The position numbers were made by a program, and so were the translations under genes. This document shows positions 9,651-17,239 of a DNA stretch of 64,000 nucleotides, piece by piece. The stretch comes from JAHCHG01 sp041745765. GTDB lineage: Bacteria; Acidobacteriota; Blastocatellia; Pyrinomonadales; Pyrinomonadaceae. Under the pieces are notes generated by a model. That model saw only the letters and a list, made by a program, of their open reading frames with translations. It was not told the origin of the DNA and did no database searches. The DNA is taken from positions 1-64,000 of the forward strand of contig JBGTIH010000062.1 in NCBI GenBank assembly GCA_041745765.1, given 5' to 3'. Every line of letters begins with the position of its first letter. Positions within the stretch are counted from its first letter, which is position 1.

Positions 9651-10256
9651 TTATTTTCCAAAGACTTTGCTGACGGAAATCTTCCAATCAAAAAGTATTT
9701 TCGATTCTGCCGTTTCGCCTTTCGTGTAGATTTTTCGTTGCCAGAAAAGAAAACCGTCTTCCGAATCGGCATTTCTGACTTCTATTTCTTCTTTGTCCGC
9801 ATCGATCAGCCACAATTCCTTTACGCCGAGCGCGAGATATGTATCGGCTTTGGTCGTGCGGTCATAGACACCTGTGCTTTCCGATAAAAACTCGAAAACG
9901 ATGTCGGCGGACGTGCGGCGGTCGCCCATTTGTTCGCGCAACTCGTTGGAAACATACATCATATCCGGTTCGAGATATGTTCCCCAAATATCTTCGACAT
10001 AAATCGAAGCACGCGGGTGAAAAACCTTTCCGGGATCATCATTTTGAGCTAAAAAAAGTATTAAAGAGCGGCTTAAAAAAGCGACTAATTCATCGTGTTT
10101 ATTTTTCGGCGGCGGCACAATATGTAAGACTCCTTCGATAAGTTCGTAGTGCGAACGGTCGGCGGGTTCGGGTAACGCCCAAAATTCTTCGAGTGTGTAG
10201 CGTTTGAGCAAAGACGAAAAAGCTATTTTATTTTGGACGGTTTCTAAAGTCTGCAT
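9651..10256 (-). CDS. Uma2 family (DUF820) putative PD-(D/E)XK nuclease
   Basis: The 201 residues carry the Uma2 fold signature: EPDMMYV (acidic residue of the nuclease core), VFEFLSEST (core Glu), then DRTTKADTYLALGVKELWLI, where the family's Lys and the Y-x3-GV-x-E-x-W-x-I-D ending are intact. Uma2 proteins are frequent in Cyanobacteria, Chloroflexi and Acidobacteriota. They are predicted Mg-dependent nucleases, but the biological role is unproven. ATG 10256. Located directly upstream of the glycosyltransferase in the same direction. Confidence 0.85.
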   Translation of the reverse strand: MQTLETVQNKIAFSSLLKRYTLEEFWALPEPADRSHYELIEGVLHIVPPPKNKHDELVAFLSRSLILFLAQNDDPGKVFHPRASIYVEDIWGTYLEPDMMYVSNELREQMGDRRTSADIVFEFLSESTGVYDRTTKADTYLALGVKELWLIDADKEEIEVRNADSEDGFLFWQRKIYTKGETAESKILFDWKISVSKVFGK

Positions 10257-10419
10257 AACCGGAAGTTTAGCAGAAAAATCCTCATCTTAAAAGCATTTAA
10301 TCGGGCAAAAAGTAACGTCTCAACAAAACTTGCAGATATAATCAGAAAGCCGTCGCAAATTCGTATCCGCTATAATATGAACGAGTAGGCAAGACTCTTA
10401 TATTAAATCGAAGTTTGAT

Positions 10420-13400
10420 TTAAACGGAGATAAAATCCAAAACTTCGCGCGCTCTTTCAATCGGATTTTTTCCGGTTTCGACAACCTGCAAAATTCCGCT
10501 CTGCGAAAATTTCGACCCTTCGTTTTCTTCTAAAAACTCCATCAATTTTTCCGGCAGAACGCGCGCATTTTCACTGAGTTTGACGGCAAAGCCTTCTTTT
10601 GTTTTATCGATCGAAATAATTCTCATCTGTTCGGCGAGCTTTCTGAGGCGTGCGAATTCAAAGAGATTTTCGACCGAATTCGGCATTTTTCCGTAGCGGT
10701 CCTGGATTTCCGTGTAAATTCTCCGCAGAGTTTCTTCGGAATCGGACGAAGAAATGCGTTTATAAGTTCTAAGTCTTTGGGAAGTTTCGTTGATATAATC
10801 GTTCGGAATCGAAACGTCAACGCCGAGGTTGATCGAAACGCTCGATTCGTCTTCGATTTCTTCGCCTTTGAGTTCGGAAATGGTGCGTTCGAGCATTTTA
10901 GTATAAAGATCAAAACCGAGCGCATCGAGTTGACCGGATTGCTGACCGCCCAAAATATTTCCCGCGCCGCGCAGTTCTAAATCGAGTGCCGCAATGCGAA
11001 ATCCCGCGCCGAGATCGGAAAATTCTCTGATTGCCGAAAGTCTTCGCCGCGCAATCGGCGTTAATTCCAGTTCGCCCGGAATCAAGAGATACGCGTAAGC
11101 CCGCCGGTTCGAACGCCCGACTCGACCGCGAAGCTGGTAAAGCTGCGAAAGCCCGTAATTATCAGCGCGATTGATAATTATCGTATTCGCCCGCGGAATA
11201 TCTATGCCGTTTTCGATGATCGTCGTCGCGATCAAAACGTCGTATTTGAAATCAACGAAATCGAGCATAATTTCTTCCAGAATCTTTTCGTTCATCTGCC
11301 CGTGCGCGAAAACGACACGCGCATTCGGCACGATTTTTTTGATATGCGCACTCATTGCTTCGATCGTTTCGACGCGGTTGTGAATAAAGAAAACCTGTCC
11401 GTTTCGCGCCAGCTCGAGCTCGATTGCCGATTTGATCACGCCTTCCGAAAACTGCACAACCTGCGTATTGATCGCCAGACGATCGCGCGGCGGAGTTTCG
11501 ATCACCGACATATCGCGCATTCCCAAAAGAGACATATTCAAAGTGCGCGGAATCGGCGTTGCGCTCAGAGTTAAAACATCAACTTTTTTCTTCAGATGCT
11601 TTAATTTTTCCTTGTGCGCGACGCCGAATCTTTGTTCTTCATCAACGACGACCAGACCGATTTTCGGGAGTTTCACGTCATTTGACAGAATTCTGTGCGT
11701 TCCGATCAAAACATCAACTTCCGCTTTTTCCGCTTTTTCGACGACTTCCTTTTGCTCTTTTTTTGAACGAAACCGCGATAAAAGCTCGATTTTGACGGGA
11801 AACGCCGCAAACCTCTGTTTAAAGGTTTCAAAATGCTGGTAAGCGAGAATCGTCGTCGGTGTTAAAACGGCGACCTGTTTGCCGTCCATCACAGCTTTAA
11901 ATGCCGCCCGCATCGCAACTTCCGTTTTTCCGTAACCGACATCGCCGATAATCAGGCGGTCCATCGGGACGGCGGTTTGCATATCTTTTTTCGTGTCTTC
12001 AATTGCGCCCGCCTGATCGGTCGTCAATTGATACGGAAACGCATCTTCAAATTCTTCCTGCCACGGCGTATCTCCGGAAAATGCAAAGCCTTGCACGAGT
12101 TTTCGTTCGGCGTAAAGCCGCAATAATTCGTCCGCCATATCGCGCATCGCGCGTTTGGCTTTTGCCTTTGTTTTCTGCCAGCCCAAACCGCCCAAACGGT
12201 CAAGCGTCGGCTGCGCCGCTTCGCCGGAAGAATATCGCGAAACCAGATCCAGACGTTCGACCGGAACGAAAAGTTTCGAGTTTTCGGCGTAGATCAGGAG
12301 CATAAACTCGCGGGATACGCCGCCCGTTTCCAACACCTGCAAACCCTCGAAACGCCCGATTCCGTGATCGACGTGAACGACGAAATCACCGGGTTTCAGG
12401 TCGCGGAAATCGGAAACGAAGGCACTTATTTTGGTCTTTGATCGTTGGTCTTTGATCTTTGTTTTTTGAAATTCGGCTTGCGTCGTTTCGCCGAAAATGT
12501 CCGTTTCGGTGAAGATTTTCAGGTTGAACGAGGGAATTTCAAAACCGCCCGACAGATCACCGATTTTAATTTGATCCGGCGGCAAAACAATATCGTAATC
12601 GCGCAAAATATCGGAAAACCTTTCGGCAATGCCGTGCGCTTGAAAAACGAAAAATTGTCCCTCGTTCCTCGTTCCTCGTCCCTCGTCCTTCATTTCACGA
12701 GTAAATTCTTTGACATTTCCGCGATATTTACGCGTCGGGCGCGAGCCGATCTCGAAATCCGAAGATTTTTCGGCGGTCGGGAATAAAAATAAGGGTCTTT
12801 GATCTTTGATCTTTGATCTTTGATCTTCGGAATTTGAGATTTGAGAAAGCGTTTCAGCAATTTGATCTTGAGTTTCTGAATGTTGAAATTCTTCATCGGT
12901 TTGCGCCGCCGTTTTGCCGAGCGCGCGGAGTTCGATGCGGCTAATTGAATTTAATTTTTCGCGCAAATTCTCGGCGCTTAAAAATAATTCGTCCGGCTCT
13001 AAACCGATCTCGCCCTGTTCGTTGATTTCGGCGTAATGCGTCTCGATAGTTTCGTAAAAAGTTTCGAGCGTTTTTTCGATCATCGCCGGTTCGTCTAAAA
13101 CGAAAATACAATCTTTTAGAAAATCAAAAACGCTCGAATTTCGCGGTTTTACAAGCGGAATCAGGAATTCCCAGCCGGAAAAATCTTCGCCTTCTTCGGC
13201 AAATTGGGTGCGGTCGGTCAGATTCCGCACAAATTTCTCGTCCGAGAATCTCTCACGCGCAAAAAACGCCCAATCCTTAAAATCCTGCGCGGACGCGGAA
13301 AACGGACGCATCGGCACGATGCGGGTTTCTTTCAGCTGGCTGATTGAAAGCTGCGATTCGGCATCGAACTCTCTGATCGAATCAACCGTGTCGCCGAAAA

Positions 13401-14082
13401 ACTCGATTCGCACCGGATATTCCGCGTCCGGCGACCAAACATCGATTATTCCGCCGCGCAGAGAAAATTCGCCGATATTTTTGATCGGTTCTTCGCGGAC
13501 ATAACCGGAAGAGGCGAGCTTTTCCAACAATTCGTCGGGTGGAAAATCCTCGTCGCGTTTCAAAACCGCGCCTAGTTTCTGCATTTCTGCGGGCGAAAGC
13601 GTTTTGGTAATCAGGGATTTTGCCGAAGTTACGACAAAATCCGTCTGACCGAAAGACAAATTCCAGAGCGTCAGTGCGCGTTTTTCCAGCGTTTCGGCGT
13701 GCGGCGAAATTCCGGCGTAAACGTCCGTTTCCATCGAAGGCAAAGTTTCGATTTTGGATTTTGGATTTTGGATTTTGGATTGATTTTCTCTTGAACTTTG
13801 AACTTTGGACTTTGAACTTTGAACCGAATCTTGCCAGAAAATCAAATCTGATTCCCACGTTTCGATCTCTTCATTTGAGTCGGCGACGATGACGAAAGTC
13901 TTATTTGTATCGCTTTGAAGTTTTGATAATACAAAGGCTTTGGCGGCGATCGAGGTTAAACCGCTCAGCGAAATTACGCGCGTGCCGCGCTTTATTTCGT
14001 CGCGTAAGTGTTTTAATTCATCGGTTGTTTCGGATGCAGAATTCATTTCAATAATTTTAGAGAAAATTTCAGGAAGTTGCAC
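10420..14082 (-). CDS. mfd: transcription-repair coupling factor Mfd
   Basis: ATP-dependent translocase that removes stalled RNA polymerase and recruits UvrA. In order: UvrB-like N-terminal module (with GGIIDVWSPD and RIEFFGD), RNA-polymerase-interacting domain (PGDFVVHVDHGIGRFEGL, about 555-575), SF2 translocase with Walker A GDVGYGKTEVA (about 705-715), DEEQRFG box (about 812-818) and QLRGRVGRS, then the C-terminal TRCF domain (about 1100-1200). At 1220 residues it is longer than the ~1150 typical of the family. The excess corresponds to four low-complexity inserts (about 86-111, 412-430, 464-475, 538-551), each encoded by a heptameric array and read without stops. The start taken is GTG 14082 because LPEIF fits the family N-terminus; ATG 14046 is an alternative. 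No strong ribosome site precedes either. Confidence 0.97.
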   Translation of the reverse strand: MQLPEIFSKIIEMNSASETTDELKHLRDEIKRGTRVISLSGLTSIAAKAFVLSKLQSDTNKTFVIVADSNEEIETWESDLIFWQDSVQSSKSKVQSSRENQSKIQNPKSKIETLPSMETDVYAGISPHAETLEKRALTLWNLSFGQTDFVVTSAKSLITKTLSPAEMQKLGAVLKRDEDFPPDELLEKLASSGYVREEPIKNIGEFSLRGGIIDVWSPDAEYPVRIEFFGDTVDSIREFDAESQLSISQLKETRIVPMRPFSASAQDFKDWAFFARERFSDEKFVRNLTDRTQFAEEGEDFSGWEFLIPLVKPRNSSVFDFLKDCIFVLDEPAMIEKTLETFYETIETHYAEINEQGEIGLEPDELFLSAENLREKLNSISRIELRALGKTAAQTDEEFQHSETQDQIAETLSQISNSEDQRSKIKDQRPLFLFPTAEKSSDFEIGSRPTRKYRGNVKEFTREMKDEGRGTRNEGQFFVFQAHGIAERFSDILRDYDIVLPPDQIKIGDLSGGFEIPSFNLKIFTETDIFGETTQAEFQKTKIKDQRSKTKISAFVSDFRDLKPGDFVVHVDHGIGRFEGLQVLETGGVSREFMLLIYAENSKLFVPVERLDLVSRYSSGEAAQPTLDRLGGLGWQKTKAKAKRAMRDMADELLRLYAERKLVQGFAFSGDTPWQEEFEDAFPYQLTTDQAGAIEDTKKDMQTAVPMDRLIIGDVGYGKTEVAMRAAFKAVMDGKQVAVLTPTTILAYQHFETFKQRFAAFPVKIELLSRFRSKKEQKEVVEKAEKAEVDVLIGTHRILSNDVKLPKIGLVVVDEEQRFGVAHKEKLKHLKKKVDVLTLSATPIPRTLNMSLLGMRDMSVIETPPRDRLAINTQVVQFSEGVIKSAIELELARNGQVFFIHNRVETIEAMSAHIKKIVPNARVVFAHGQMNEKILEEIMLDFVDFKYDVLIATTIIENGIDIPRANTIIINRADNYGLSQLYQLRGRVGRSNRRAYAYLLIPGELELTPIARRRLSAIREFSDLGAGFRIAALDLELRGAGNILGGQQSGQLDALGFDLYTKMLERTISELKGEEIEDESSVSINLGVDVSIPNDYINETSQRLRTYKRISSSDSEETLRRIYTEIQDRYGKMPNSVENLFEFARLRKLAEQMRIISIDKTKEGFAVKLSENARVLPEKLMEFLEENEGSKFSQSGILQVVETGKNPIERAREVLDFISV
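12430..12468. repeat. heptameric array inside mfd (TTTGGTC/TTTGATC)
   Basis: Six 7-base units of TTTGATC type. On the mfd strand they encode a Lys/Asp/Gln-rich insert around residues 538-551 (KIKDQRSKTK). Confidence 0.85.
12658..12692. repeat. heptameric array inside mfd (TTCCTCG)
   Basis: Five units (tccctcg, ttcctcg, ttcctcg, tccctcg, tccttca) encode a Glu/Gly/Arg-rich insert around residues 464-475 (KDEGRGTRNEG). Confidence 0.85.
12793..12848. repeat. heptameric array inside mfd (TGATCTT)
   Basis: Eight 7-base units, four of them identical TGATCTT, ending in TGAGATT/TGAGAAA variants. Encodes SEDQRSKIKDQR around residues 412-430. Confidence 0.88.
13751..13827. repeat. heptameric array inside mfd (ATTTTGG then GAACTTT)
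   Basis: Eleven units: four ATTTTGG, two transition units, then GAACTTT/GGACTTT units, all in the same 7-base phase although the motif changes. Encodes the insert at residues about 86-111 (SKSKVQSSR, SKIQNPKSKI). Confidence 0.9.
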
Positions 14083-14408
14083 ATAGAGAAACAGAAAATG
14101 AAAAATGGAAAATATATTCGTTAAATTTATAAATTTTCATTTTTCATTTGCAGAAGAATTCTTCCTTTTCAAGTTCGGCAAATTGCCGAACTTACGCGCT
14201 CTCGCTTATACTTTTTCTTTATATAATCTAAATTGCCAGTTATGAAAATTTAGGACACTTTGCCCGCGAAATACGCGAAAACACGCGAAAAAAGGAATAA
14301 AGTTAATTGTTTTTGTCTTTTTTTTAGCGCATTTCGCGTATTTCGCAGGCAATTTCTCCAAAATGTTGATGACTGAAAACTTGGGATATATAAATCGAAG
14401 AAAAAATT
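14083..14408. other. intergenic region between divergent mfd and lysS
   Basis: No gene in 326 bases. 14096-14151 is a heptameric mirrored array (AAATGAA/AAATGGA opposite CATTTTT). 14265-14345 holds a degenerate CGCGAAA repeat on one side and its inverse (TTTCGCGTATTTCGC) on the other, able to form a long imperfect hairpin. Promoters for both genes must lie here, but I cannot place -35/-10 boxes with confidence. Confidence 0.6.
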
Positions 14409-16361
14409 ATGAAAATTGCATCATTTGACGAAATTATCGAACCGAACGATCAGACCGAAGCGCGGCGCGTTCATCTGGAAAAATTGCGGACGTTGGTCGG
14501 AAATGTTTATCCGAATAAATTTGAACGCTCGAAAGTTTCCGGTGAGGAAGACACGATCACGAATCTCGTAAAATTCGCGCCCGTTGCGGAAATTGTCAGG
14601 CAATTAAAGGACAACACGCCCGAAGGCGCGAAACCGGATCAGGAATTAAAGGCAAAACTCAACGAAAAATTAAATGAATTCGGCAGCGTCAGAATTTCGG
14701 GAAGATTGGCGGTTCCGCCGCGCGTGATGGGCAAAGCCGCGTTCGTACACCTCAGCGACGGCGTTAAGCGTCTGCAAATCTATGTTCGCAAAGACGATGC
14801 GAAAGGGATTTACAACGGGTCAGACCCGTCTGCGGTAGCGGGCGGTTTAACGTCTGCTTCGGAAAGCTCGAAAAATAATCTTCAACCATCCGCTACCGCA
14901 GATGGTTCTGACCTGAGCGGTTGGGAACTTTTCGGCTTTCTCGATCACGGCGATTTTATCGGCGCGGAAGGTTTTTTGTTTTTGACGAATACGGGCGAAT
15001 TGTCGGTTCACGTTGAAACGATTCAATTTTTATCAAAAGCACTTCTTCCGATGCCGGACAAGATGCACGGAATTGCCGATCCCGAATTGCAGCGCAGGTT
15101 TCGTTATGCCGATCTGATCGCGTCGAGTTTGCAGATCGAACACGAAGGTTTAACGACGCGCGAGGTTTTCGAACGCCGCGCCAAACTTATCAGCGGAATG
15201 CGGCAGTTTCTCGATTCGCACGGCTACATCGAAGTCGAAACGCCGATGCTCACGCCGAAAGCGACAGGCGCGGCGGCGACTCCGTTTGAAACGCATCACA
15301 ACGCGCTCGATATTCCTCTATACGCGCGAATCGCGCCCGAACTTTACTGAAAAAGATTAACGGTCGGCGGTTTTGAAAAGGTTTACGAACTCAACCGCAA
15401 TTTTCGCAATGAAGGTTTGTCGCACAAACACAATCCCGAATTCACGATGCTGGAATTCTACTGCGCTTATATGGATGTCAACGGGATGATGGATTTCGCC
15501 GAAGCGATGATTAAAGAATCGGTACAGAAAGCGACGGGCGGAAGTTTGGTTGTAAATTACGACGGTAGAGAGATTGATTTTTCAAAGTTTAAAAGATTGT
15601 CAATGATTGATGCCATAATCTCAAAAATGCCTAATTTATTAAAATGGGCAAGCCTTATTAAGGACAGAGACGAGTCAAGTCCTCTAAACTCGAAAGTGAA
15701 AGAACAATTTAATCCTAAAATGATTTTTGAATTATGGACATTGTTTGAAGAATATGCTCATGAAGACAAAGAAATTGTTTTAGAAGACGAACATAAAGAT
15801 TGTAGTGAAGGACACAAAAAATTCCAAGCATTTGAAGAAAAAGTTCTCGAAACTAAAAAGAAATATGAAGGAATTGAAATAACTTCAGCGGAATCTGATA
15901 AAGACGTATTGGCTTTATTTGAAGATTTTGTTGAAGGAAACTTAATCCAACCAACCTTCATCATTGATTACCCGAAATCAATTTCGCCCTTGTCGAAAGC
16001 GTCGCCGGAGAATCCGCAGATTGCCGAGCGGTTCGAGCTTTTTATCAACGGAATGGAATGCGCCAACGGATTTTCGGAACTCAACGATCCGCAGGAACAG
16101 TATGCGAGATTCATTGACCAGATGAAAGAGCGCGAATCGGGCGACGCGGAAGCGATGGTTTTGGACGAAGATTATATTCGCGCGCTCGCTTACGGAATGC
16201 CGCCGGCGGCGGGAATCGGCATCGGAATCGACCGTTTGGTGATGTTGCTGACAAACAAACATTCGATTCGTGATGTAATATTATTTCCGCATATGCGTCC
16301 GGTTTCCAGAGAAGAAGAAAGCGAAAATGATTCTGAAGAGGAAAATCAGGACGAGAAATGA
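14409..16361 (+). pseudogene. lysS: lysyl-tRNA synthetase (class II), interrupted by one in-frame TGA
   Basis: Class II LysRS split in one frame by TGA 15348-15350. The reading APELY-stop-KRL fills a motif that in E. coli is APELYLKRLVVGGFE, so the stop replaces an expected Leu (TTA to TGA would be one change). Downstream the frame continues perfectly (NRNFRNEGL, GFSELNDP, GIGIDRLVML, ILFPHMRP) to the natural TGA 16359-16361. The full frame is 650 residues against ~505 usual. Two inserts explain much of this: residues about 137-170 come from a palindromic element within the N-terminal anticodon-binding domain, and about 60 extra residues lie between the motif-2 region and LIQPTF, in a stretch (about 15560-15970) of markedly AT-rich, AGA/TTA/ATA-rich codons. 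A Glu/Asp tail follows. The downstream half could only start at TTG 15417. Alternatives: sequencing error, readthrough, or a decayed copy with another LysRS elsewhere. Confidence 0.85.
14818..14913. repeat. palindromic element copy A, inserted in frame in lysS
   Basis: 96 bases with ~30-base imperfect terminal inverted repeats. The left arm starts GGTCAGACCCGTCTGCGGTA and the right arm, reversed, starts GGTCAGAACCATCTGCGGTA; about 26 of 30 positions match. The length is a multiple of three and contains no stop in the lysS frame. It encodes a Gly/Ser/Ala/Asp-rich loop (SDPSAVAGG, SATADGSDL). Copy B is at 52277-52382. Confidence 0.92.
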
Positions 16362-16400
16362 GATAATAAAAATTAAATTTAACAAGGGAAGGAAAACACT

Positions 16401-16652
16401 ATGGGACAGACAGCAAAAGAACAAGGCGAAATGACCGAACAGGAACGGGCGGCAAGCGAACGCGATCTGCCGAATCGCGGCGGCGCGGTTTCCGATGAAG
16501 ATATGGACAAGGCTTCGGGCGAAACGGACGACAAACCGACCGGACAAGATCATTCGCTCGACAATTACGCGGAAACAATGCCTGACGAAGGAGTCGGCGC
16601 GGTGCAGGACGCTTCGACGATCAGAGACGGTGTTGCAGATATCGAAGAATAA
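16401..16652 (+). CDS. small acidic disordered protein
   Basis: The 83-residue product is rich in Glu, Asp, Gly and Thr, with no hydrophobic segment or recognisable domain (NRGGAVSDEDMDKASGE is typical of its texture), so it is probably intrinsically disordered and soluble. A ribosome site (AAGGGAAGG, about 16385-16393) precedes ATG 16401. It lies 39 bases after lysS and 33 bases before the RraB-like gene, all in one direction, so it is likely in the same transcription unit. Function not recognised. Confidence 0.75.
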   Translation: MGQTAKEQGEMTEQERAASERDLPNRGGAVSDEDMDKASGETDDKPTGQDHSLDNYAETMPDEGVGAVQDASTIRDGVADIEE

Positions 16653-16685
16653 ATAGGAAATTTATTATTTGAAAAATATAAAACA

Positions 16686-17084
16686 ATGAAATTTACAGAC
16701 ACGGAATCGCAAATAGAAGGAATCGAAGAGATCTTTGCCGAAGCAAAAAGCGAAGATAATTGGAATTTGGATGAAGAAATGCTTTACAGCTATTACTTCG
16801 TGGATAAGAGCGTTGAAAAACTCGAAACTTTCGGTCATTTTCTCGAAGAAAAAGGTTTTGAATTTATAGACATTTTCGAACTCGGCGATGAGGAAACCGA
16901 CGAATCTACTGGCGAATATCTTCTGCACATTGACAAGGAAGAAATACACACGCCGCAGTCGCTCGCCGAAAGAAATGTTGAATTTGCAAAACTTGCCGAA
17001 GAACACGAAATCGCCTTTTATGACGGTTGGGAATTCGGCGAAGTCGGCGTTTATGACGACGAAGGCGAATTGGACGAAGAGTAA
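16686..17084 (+). CDS. RraB-like regulator of ribonuclease E activity
   Basis: The 132-residue acidic protein resembles the RraB family (PF06877). Its C-terminal half contains the family-like elements EIHTPQSLAERNVEFAKLAE and FYDGWEFGEV, following an N-terminal strand-helix region with YYFVDKSVEKLE. RraB proteins bind RNase E and inhibit its activity in Gammaproteobacteria. Whether that role holds here is unknown, and many phyla carry RraB homologues as small orphan proteins. Stop codon 17082-17084 overlaps the start of a palindromic terminator. Confidence 0.75.
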   Translation: MKFTDTESQIEGIEEIFAEAKSEDNWNLDEEMLYSYYFVDKSVEKLETFGHFLEEKGFEFIDIFELGDEETDESTGEYLLHIDKEEIHTPQSLAERNVEFAKLAEEHEIAFYDGWEFGEVGVYDDEGELDEE

Positions 17085-17153
17085 GTTTGAGTCCCGCCTT
17101 TAGGCGGCAAAGCGCAGCGGATGCCGCCTAAAAGCGGGACTCCAAACTTTTTT
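17083..17153. repeat. palindromic element with GTTTGGAGTCCC ends, also a terminator
   Basis: AGTTTGAGTCCCGCCTTTAG mirrors the right side CGCCTAAAAGCGGGACTCC plus AAACTTTTTT, around a loop of AAAGCGCAGCGGAT. The closing T-run makes it a plausible terminator of the RraB-like gene. A shorter relative is at 19655-19694. Confidence 0.85.
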
Positions 17154-17239
17154 AAAATATGGCAAAAGTTCGGATAAAGATTCGGGCATTTTGCCTTTTT
17201 TTGTCAGAAATATAAATCGTCAGTTTTTTTTGTGTAGAC

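Noticed and set aside
12430..13827. Heptameric arrays as CRISPR-like repeats
   Set aside because: Units are contiguous with no spacers and no cas genes nearby.
15348..15350. UGA reassigned as a sense codon
   Set aside because: TGA is the natural stop of lysS itself, of the acyltransferase and of other genes in this window, and a second interrupted gene uses TAG.
15348..15417. Selenocysteine or deliberately split LysRS
   Set aside because: The position is Leu in E. coli LysRS, not a redox site; the second half would start at TTG without a ribosome site in the middle of the catalytic core.
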